Of a stretch of 64,000 nucleotides of DNA, positions 57,273-64,000 are shown piece after piece; position 1 is the stretch's first letter; every line of letters begins with the position of its first letter. The notes under the pieces were generated by a model that had not been told where the DNA came from, searched no databases, and saw nothing but the letters and a program-made list of their open reading frames with translations. The position numbers and the translations under genes were made by a program. The DNA comes from Mesostigma viride. Taxonomy: Eukaryota; Streptophyta; Mesostigmatophyceae; Mesostigmatales; Mesostigmataceae. The stretch spans positions 2,988,109 to 3,052,108 of the forward strand of contig RPFO01000027.1 in NCBI GenBank assembly GCA_009746045.1, read 5' to 3'.

Positions 57273-57699
57273 TACCCGGGCGGAACGGGGCGTGAGGTGC
57301 AGTGCCCCTGAAAAGAACAACCTACGCATTATTTAATACTAGCCGTGCAGATTCGGGATATTCTACCCCCGGTCTGTACGGTTAGCGTCTTACTAGCATC
57401 ACTGAACATAAGGGTTTGATGACGTCAGTTAGCTAGGGATAAGGGACTCAGGTTTTGCGACTAAAAGCCGCTCTGGCTGGTTTTGTCGGCCTCTTTCTTT
57501 GCTCTTTCTTTGTTCTTTCCGAAATGCTCCTGGCATAAAAAAAACATGTTTGCCAACTTTTCATTTAGGACACTTCTGATGCCTTCCGCAATTTGTCCTA
57601 ATCTAGCGCAACCACTCAATGACGGCACTTACCGTTATGCCGCAGCCCCCCCTCTAAGGAGATCTCCAAGGAAGACAAAGCCGAGGCCCTAAATCCCCA
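57273..57699. other. Right flank of element 2, no gene
   Basis: No convincing frame. It may include decayed upstream P1 sequence, but I cannot align it. Confidence 0.4.
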
Positions 57700-57933
57700 A
57701 GGCCGCCGGGGAGCAAGACTGGCAACATCATGCATGATGAGGGAGGAGGTTATGCAGCCAGGGATTCTCATTTCATGGGTCATAGCGATTTTGATGAGCA
57801 AGGGACGTGGGCCTACAACGCCCACGTCCGGCCGGCCCCACAACCACATGCCCAGGCTCCACCGCGGAAAAGGCCACCCTACTCGCAAGATGTAGACGAG
57901 TCGGGGCAACACGATTATTATGGTTCATATTAG
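57700..57933 (+). pseudogene. P1 copy C: C-terminal fragment
   Basis: The segment HSDFDEQGTW...PPRKRPPYSQDVDESG...YYGSY matches the last residues of P1-B (HSNFDDERMR...PSRKRHQPYSQDANERG...YYGSCSY). Upstream homology is lost within about 50 codons. The stop context and the downstream array show it is the P end of a third T-P element. Confidence 0.8.
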
Positions 57934-58249
57934 ATTGGGCATGTATGGTTTTGATACGGCATTTGCTTGGCACCAGATTCTGCAAACTGAAAGCTGTATG
58001 CAAATCATTGTCAGGTAAGTTAATTTGAGCTAATATACATTATTTTATCTTGCATTTGATATTAAAGAGGCAGAGAGACACAGTTGGCAGATGCAAGTTT
58101 GCTAGGCCATGTAATAGGGATTATTGGTCATCCATCATATTCATACATTTTCTTTTATTTATACATGGTTGCATAATACATTAATGTTGCGTTAATACTT
58201 TGTGGCACTAAACAACAAAATCATGAAATGCTAGTGCTATCGTGTCATA

Positions 58250-58977
58250 TTGTCACTATCATGCTGTCACGGTGTCACAATGTCACGATGTCACGGTGTC
58301 ACAATGTCACCTCATGTTAATCAGTGCTTCTGGGCAATGTAATATCATTGTTGCAACCCCATGGGCGCCACATTACCTTGTGACACCATACAAAATCGTA
58401 AAATACTACAGTAGCGTTATGGTGCCATCGTGTCACGGTGTCACGGTGTCACGGTGTCACGGTGTCACAATGTCACCTCATGTTAATCAGTGCTTCTGGG
58501 CAATGTAATATCATTGTTGCAACCCCATGGGCGCCACATTACCTTGTGACGCCATACAAAATCGTAAAATACTAGCGTTATGGTGCCATCGTGTCACGGT
58601 GTCACGGTGTCATGGTGTCACGGTGTCACGGTGTCACAATGTCACCTCATGTTAATCAGTGCTTCTGGGCAATGTAATATCATTGTTGCAACCCCATGGG
58701 CGCCACATTACCTTGTGACACCATACAAAATCGTAAAATACTAGCGTTATGGTGCCATCGTGTCACAGTGTCACGGTGTCACGGTGTCACGGTGTCACAA
58801 TGTCACCTCATGTTAATCAGTGCTTCTGGGCAATGTAATATCATTGTTGCAACCCCATGGGCGCCACATTACCTTGTGACACCATACAAAATCGTAAAAT
58901 ACTAGTGTTATGGTGTCACGGTGTCACGGTGTCACGGTGTCACGGTGTCACGGTGTCACGGTGTCACGGTGTCACAA
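58250..58977 (+). repeat. 8-bp-unit array beyond the P end of copy C
   Basis: Five blocks of the unit GGTGTCAC separated by four near-identical spacers of about 120 bp. The spacer has CAGTGCTTCTGGGCAATGTA, TTACCTTGTGACACCATAC and CGTAAAATACTAG in the order and orientation found at the P end of copy B. There the unit is GGTGCAAC. Confidence 0.93.
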
Positions 58978-59168
58978 CATGTTGGGACAATAACCTACAT
59001 GCTTTGGACTTACGAGAGGCCCTAAATAACAAAGTTTGAAAAAACTCAATTTGTAGTAGTGTTCTAGTACAAATCCAGACTAGCTTAGGGTAATGTTCAA
59101 ATTCAGCGGACATAATAACGCCAAATTGACCTGCGTAACTAATGCAATTTGTTACGTGCCGTAACACC
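58978..59168 (-). repeat. Possible 3' LTR end of another LTR element
   Basis: Minus strand reads TGTTACGGCACGTAACA right after a run of nine G (59169-59179), the normal junction of a polypurine tract and an LTR start. No second LTR is present in the window, so this rests on one junction only. Confidence 0.35.
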
Positions 59169-59179
59169 TCCCCCCCCCC

Positions 59180-59944
59180 ATAAAGGTAGGGAGCCCTCTC
59201 CTAGCTACGTCAGGAGAGCAAACAAAGGCACAGAGGCGTAAAGAAGGTAGGACGGCCGGTAGGAATAGGACACCTATTGTACCCACGTGCCAACAACACA
59301 ACTAGTCAACTTCCCATGCAGTTCCCCAGAGTGAGCAAGTCAACCGCGAGTCCGCCACCACCAATCGGTGCAGGGCTTACCCGTCACCATACGACAGGGC
59401 CCCTGACTGCCTTGCATAAGCTTGCCGGCGGGGGACGGCACTAGGCAGGGCAAGCGAGTACGACACAGCTCAAAACAAGTACTACGGTAGGCCAACCAAT
59501 CGCATCATAGACAGAGGATGCGGCTAACTACATACCGGAGTGACAACACACTCAGGTTGGGCCTAGAGCCCTCTTATAGTATCTACGGTGCCCTTGGTCT
59601 ACTAGGTACCGCGGGCTGATATTATAGCAAGCTGCACGTCAAGGTAAACCATCTTTGTAATGATCCACATCAGCCGTGCAGGCTCGACTGGCTCGTGAGG
59701 CGGCACAACGATGTCGGAAGGCATCGCGATAGCAGTAGCCAAGTACGCGACGATGTCGGTAGGTGTCGCGACAACGGTAGAAGGCGGCGCGACAGCAGCG
59801 ATTCAAGGGCGGCGCGACAGCGACAGAATGCGTCACGAGAGCGTTGAAAAGTGTCGCACCAGTATAGCGGGAAGTTGCGCGACCACAGTGGACGTCGGCG
59901 CGAGAGCAGAGGACGTCACCACACTCGTCACTGGAGAAGGCGGG
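59180..59944. other. Unassigned stretch with repeated GGCGCGACA phrases
   Basis: No gene. Short phrases such as GGCGCGACAG and TGTCGCGAC recur at 59700-59900, and similar phrases appear after the small hAT (61270-61520), so both sides look like one interrupted sequence. Confidence 0.45.
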
Positions 59945-61261
59945 CCGGGTTGGTCTGTACGCCGTACAGATGCGAAAAAATGCGGGATAAAGCATATTTT
60001 AGGCCTCCGCGTATTATACGCGTACTTTACTTCAGACTCCGCGGTTTGGACTTAGAATTTTTCGGGGGTACCAGCGGGCAGCGGGCACTGGCGCGGTGCC
60101 CAGGTTCTGGGCGCGGCGCGCTCACTGCACATTTGAGATTTTTAGATGCGTACAGTTCTTTTCATAAACTTAGCGCAAGCCTTGCTAAATGTTTGGCCGG
60201 TAGGAGACAGCTAGGACTAGGTACATAACGCATAATAACAGTGCGCCAGCAGGGATTAACTACTGGATATATTTGGAATAAACGTACACCTATTTACCTG
60301 GAAAATAACAGTGTGCCAGCAAATGCCAGCTGTGCTACTGACGGTGTAATGCCAATATAGCGACGACGAGGCCAGTGCGACTGTGCGACAGTGTGCAGGG
60401 CTCCATTTTCGATTTGCAGCCATGAAGAAGAAAGGGCCTGAATGGGATTTCGTTCTCGAGAAGAAAGAAGCAGTCACAGATGCTGTTAGTAACAAAACGC
60501 AGTTTGTGTCGAATAAGTTCTGCTCATTTTGCAACAAGAAGTTCTCATACGGGGCGGGGGCAATCAGCGTATTCCGAGTCTGTGCACACTTTGCCGGAAT
60601 CGCAGGGGAAGGGATGTTACCCTGCGACAAAATTCCACCGAATATCCGGAGCAGGTTTCTCAGGATTGCTAACAACAAGTTGCAGAAGTCAGACACCAAG
60701 AAGCAGCACAATTTGAACAGGGCAATGGCGGAGATGGGAGGGGCTGCGCCGGCTGACTTGTCGTCGGTTCCCAGCAAAGGCCAGCTGAGCATCACCAAAT
60801 GGCTGGTTCCCGTCGACGAGAAAGGTGTCCAGCTGCTGGCTGCCGAATTTTTTTTATCGAAAACGGCATTGCCTTCAATGCGGTTGTGGGATCCTTGAGA
60901 GCATGGTCCGTAGTTGTGTCTTATGTCCTCTCATGCATTATATAGTGGATGGCTTTCCTTACAATTAATTAATTAATTGATTCCTAATTACAATTCCCGT
61001 TGCAGCATGCTCCCCCCTACAAATCATAATCAGATAGGATTGCAGGGCATAAATGGAAGATGTTAATAAATAAGCATATACACCAAATTTCAGTTGCAAT
61101 AACTGCATGACCATCATCAAGGAGCGTGCTAATTGGGTGACTGACAATTGGACCACAAAAACTGTCGCGTATTTTACCGCCGCGTATTTTACACCCCCCC
61201 ACGTATAATACGCGTATTAAAGTCCACGTATTATACCCCGCACACGTATTTGCCAACCCGG
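59945..61261 (+). mobile_element. Non-autonomous hAT transposon (1317 bp)
   Basis: The 8-bp target duplication AAGGCGGG lies at 59937-59944 and 61262-61269. Termini CCGGGTTGG and CCAACCCGG are exact inverted repeats. Subterminal regions on both sides repeat phrases like CGCGTATTATACG. It carries one short frame encoding only the N-terminal zinc finger of a hAT transposase, so it depends on another copy. The termini differ from the hAT at 7111. Confidence 0.9.
60422..60898 (+). CDS. Truncated hAT transposase: BED-type zinc finger only
   Basis: Best start is the Met at 60422 (MKKKGPEWDF). A zinc-finger signature (NKFCSFCNKKFSYGAG...VCAHFAG...MLPCDKIPPNIR) is typical of hAT N-terminal DNA-binding domains. 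The frame ends after FFLSKTALP. In the next frame the same DNA reads FFIENGIAFNAVVGSLRAW, the normal hAT continuation, so a base was lost or gained in the run of eight T near 60850. The catalytic core is absent. A DNA-binding-only product could compete with full transposase, but that is inference. Confidence 0.8.
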   Translation: MKKKGPEWDFVLEKKEAVTDAVSNKTQFVSNKFCSFCNKKFSYGAGAISVFRVCAHFAGIAGEGMLPCDKIPPNIRSRFLRIANNKLQKSDTKKQHNLNRAMAEMGGAAPADLSSVPSKGQLSITKWLVPVDEKGVQLLAAEFFLSKTALPSMRLWDP

Positions 61262-61269
61262 AAGGCGGG

Positions 61270-62275
61270 CGGCCAGTAGCGCCGGCAAGCGTGCCAGCAT
61301 CCGACGGCCCGGCGTGGTATCAATGGTGATAGACACGCCAGGAATGGAAGACGTCGAGCCAGCAACGGAGCATGTCGTGCGACAGAACATGCAGCGAGTC
61401 ACTTGTAAACAGCGCGACATGCGCGGCAGGCGGCGCAACAAGGATGGCTGGCTGCGCGACGGACACGCTATGAAGACTGCACGACAATGAGGCGTGGCAG
61501 GTGAGAGCGGCGGCGACCTGGGTCGTGACTGCAGACCTCAGCACAGGCATTTGCAACCGCCTCAGACTCGATCGGGGGTAACGATTACTTAGGCGTAACG
61601 ACGACAGTATGGTCAGCCGTCTCTTGTCCGCCGGCGGCACAACTCGAAATGGGTGCGCAATAGCGACCACAGGAGGGGCGCCGCTCGTCAGTGCAGCAGT
61701 AGACACGACAGACGATGGAGACACAACAGTACGTGTATAGGCTCAATGGCTAGCTGCGAGGCGGGATCGAGGGGGACAACCAACCAACCTGAACCATGCA
61801 GCATGACAATTACTAAGATCCAAGAGAAGAAAGGGTCCTAGTAACAAAGGAAGGACGGAGCTTCGCCTTCCGGTCTGGCGGGGACTTGTGAGCAAACGAC
61901 CAAGATGAGGGCCTTACATACGTCGGTACCGACTGCACCCAAAAGTACCCAAAAAACCCTGTACCCCCCCACCTTTGACGGTCCAGAACATGGGTTAAAC
62001 TTTGTCAAAAGTATGCAAACCCTAGTACCATGCTGTGAAGAAACTATAAACTTTCGATCTTCTCAGCTAAACTTTTCCTAATTCTCAATAGATTTCGCGG
62101 CATCTGGTCCCCCGAGAAGGGGCCGATGCATCGGCTGGATCTCGATTTTTGGCGGAAAATCGGCAGCAAGACCATTTAGGGGTTAAGCGCCAGCCCGAGG
62201 GGCCGGTGCCAGATGAGGAGTAATTCGGCAGATCGATCCTTACGCACAGCCGTGAAGATCTGTCCAGGTCCAGGA
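61270..62275. other. Unassigned stretch
   Basis: No supportable gene. The first 250 bp resemble the sequence left of the small hAT in phrase content. Confidence 0.4.
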
Positions 62276-62581
62276 CTATAGGTGGGGGCAGGGGGTGGCC
62301 GGGGCGGGCACCGCGAAGGCAGGTTCGTCGGGGTGAAGGTCGCGCAAAGCCTGCAGGGTCGGGGGAGTGGAGGGAGCCAACGCAGTCATTTCGAGCTTTT
62401 GCATGGCCCGACTCAATTCACCTACCTTCACCAACCGCATGACGCCAACTTCCACCCGGGCAAAGGAGGCGGCCCCCGACACCCGGGGGGAGGCCGAAGG
62501 CTGCAGCGCCCACAGCCCTTCCCAATCACCTAGTAGGAACCGCCGGCAGCGAGCGATGACCGCACCCTGTACGCCATGCAC
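62276..62581 (-). pseudogene. Fragment of a non-LTR reverse transcriptase-associated segment
   Basis: The segment GDWEGLWAL...VRLVKVGELSRAMQKLEMTA...LAPSTPPTLQALRDLHP resembles the region that sits between the nuclease/zinc-finger part and the reverse transcriptase in many algal and protist non-LTR elements (pattern V-x-GELS-x-A then LAP-x-T-x2-TL). It stops soon after, with no reverse transcriptase motifs in the window. Family call from memory of the pattern only. Confidence 0.45.
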
Positions 62582-62626
62582 GCATGCACGCCTCGCTCCA
62601 ACGGCGCTAAGAGGATCCGGGGGGTG

Positions 62627-63136
62627 TCAGACAAGAAACAGCTTGTGGCCGAGTTCGTCGAGGGGGTGACTGTGAATCCGGGCCATGCAGGGAAAGCAAG
62701 GCACAGCGCGTGAACAAGCTCCGGGCGCGGTGATCGAGGGACGTCCGGGAGCGTCATGCAAGGGTTGCGCGCACAAGCGGCAAAAGGGAGCGTGGCCAGG
62801 AATGCCCAGCGGCCCTGCCGAGAGGTCCCCCGGATCGCTCGTACCCTGCGATGCCGGAGGAGCTGGGGCGGGGGCCGACCGAGGGGCCGCCTCTGACCAG
62901 CGGGAGGCCGGTACGTGCGGCTGCCGGGCCGCCGGGCAGGCCGTTCTGGGGGGCGGCGGCACTGCCGCGCTCATGCTGGTATACCGCCTGTGGATCGAAA
63001 AAAATCCGCTGGCAATGGGCTGCCGGGCAGCGGTAGCAGTCCATGGCGCGCATGGCTGCCTCCGTGATGTGGGGGTGGGAATTAAGCCCGAATGTGCACC
63101 AGCAACGAATTCCGGTTGGGCAGGCGCACGCCACAC
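62627..63136 (-). pseudogene. Zinc-finger-bearing fragment, two frames
   Basis: One frame encodes CYRCPAAHCQRIFFDP...QHER, a C2H2-like finger. The other encodes FCRLCAQPLH and later CFPCMARIHSH. Together they suggest the N-terminal zinc-finger region of the same non-LTR element as 62276-62581. At least one frameshift. Confidence 0.4.
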
Positions 63137-63528
63137 AGAGTCACCAAGGGGACCATCGACTTGGCAATTTGTTAATGGAGGCCATGCATCTGAGGGGGTG
63201 CGCCTACCCAGTCGGGCGGCCCCGCGGGCCGAGAGGGTGAGGGGTCGGGAGCACCCTCAGCCAGAGGAGCTAGCGACAGCTGCAGGCCTCCGCGAAACCC
63301 AGGGCGGGGCCGGCCGCCGGGTAGTCAGCAGGGCTCGCAGCAGCCGAGGACAAGACCGGCCCGGGGCCAGCCCCCACGGCCGGGAGGGGGGCGCTGGAGG
63401 AGGCAGCCAAGCCGGCGCGCGACCCACGACCACGCACAGGGGGGGCAGGGGTCGGGGCATGCGCGTTGGGCTGGCGGCGCACGGACACGGGCGAGGTCCC
63501 CAGCGGGATAACGTCAGGATCGAGGCAA

Positions 63529-63961
63529 CTATGTAGGGGGAAAGGACCGCGGCCCCGGGCAAAGGGGGCAGGTGGTGGATGTCGCGTGCAGGCTTGTGGC
63601 GATGCAAGCTTGATGGAAGACGTGGCCGCAAGCAGGGAGGCGGCAGAGACCCGTCACCCGGGCGATGCAGGTCCAAGCAGATGGGGCAGGAGGGGCAGCT
63701 GGCAGTGACATCCACCAAATGGGCCGGCCCATAATAATAGTGGGCGGGCGCCGCGTCCCACCCCAGCTCCCAGCTCGGCAGTCGTGCGATCTCATCGGCG
63801 GAGAGAAGACGGCGGCGTGGACCAGCAGGGTGCCAGAGATGGGGGATGCATGCAAGCTCGAGCACATCGTGCAAGACGGCGGGCACGTCGGCCGCACCCA
63901 CGCTCAAGAACACGCCCCCCATTACAATTCGTTCAAGTGGCCCGCCGGAGCGGCTGTACAA
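63529..63961 (-). pseudogene. RING-H2-like fragment, frameshifted
   Basis: CPSCPICLDL in one frame and LPACGHVFHQAC...CPLC in the next would make a complete RING-H2 (C3H2C3) if joined, with the shift near 63655. An upstream HLWHP/AHYYYG region is unrecognised. Could be a ubiquitin-ligase-like gene or part of the mobile element to its left. Confidence 0.5.
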
Positions 63962-64000
63962 TTTTTCCCAGTGAGCGCGCTGCCAAGTGTACTTGTGGGC

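Noticed and set aside
58250-58977. CRISPR-like array (repeats with spacers of similar length)
   Set aside because: Spacers are near-identical to each other and the repeat is an 8-bp minisatellite, the opposite of a CRISPR. The genome is eukaryotic.
62685-63536. 283-residue plus-strand frame
   Set aside because: GC-rich antisense of the zinc-finger region on the minus strand, with Gly/Arg/Ala composition and no domain.

Overview
This window looks like eukaryotic nuclear DNA made almost entirely of mobile elements. Its genes have GT-AG introns, and the mobile element families are Ty1/copia-like LTR elements, hAT DNA transposons, TTAA-target elements and a DUF7869-type integrase-like gene family. 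The window also has long coding and non-coding microsatellites and 8-bp-unit minisatellites. I found no host housekeeping gene, tRNA, rRNA or CRISPR. The style (a GC-moderate, very repeat-rich genome with large copia-type elements and short introns) suggests a green or other microalga. This is a guess, because no taxonomic marker is present.

Layout. (1) 1-11949: copy A of a two-gene element that I call the T-P element: a decayed integrase-like gene T1 on the minus strand and a partner gene P1 on the plus strand, divergent around a long inverted repeat. P1-A is cut by a 653-bp fold-back element and by a 1.3-kb TTAA element, which itself holds a 4.1-kb hAT transposon. (2) 12613-19808: a decayed PHD-like, Q/P/Y-rich gene (P2), cut by a copia-type element that carries only gag and protease (14117-19064). 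(3) 20964-25240: T2, a diverged, frameshifted relative of T1 with a huge poly-Glu tract, divergent from P2. (4) 25329-42464: copy B of the T-P element (P1-B minus, T1-B plus), bounded on both sides by 8-bp-unit arrays. T1-B is interrupted near its 3' end by LTR element 1 (32817-41561). (5) 43256-57272: LTR element 2, whose gag is interrupted by LTR element 3 (48961-56810). Element 3 in turn carries a SINE-like insert with a perfect 76-bp palindrome. (6) 57700-58977: the tail of a third P1 copy (C) followed by an 8-bp-unit array. (7) 59945-61261: a small non-autonomous hAT. (8) 62276-63961: zinc-finger and reverse-transcriptase-associated fragments.

Two things stand out. First, LTR elements 1, 2 and 3 share features I do not recognise from a described clade: integrase lies before protease, the polymerase motif is WHGDD, the protease motif is DTQA, and the LTRs run AGTT...AACT instead of TG...CA. 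For elements 1 and 3 the termini are fixed by 5-bp target duplications, and removing the element restores the host reading frame exactly. Second, the T-P element appears to be a mobile system with a symmetrical CCAAT-box promoter between two genes. It has arrays of an 8-bp word in the centre and at the ends. The word differs between copies (GGTGCAAC in B, GGTGTCAC in A and C) while the spacers between arrays are conserved, which is what a changing protein-binding code would look like.

Many reading frames break at homopolymer runs. Some breaks may be assembly errors rather than decay, so 'pseudogene' is used here only where several independent lesions occur.
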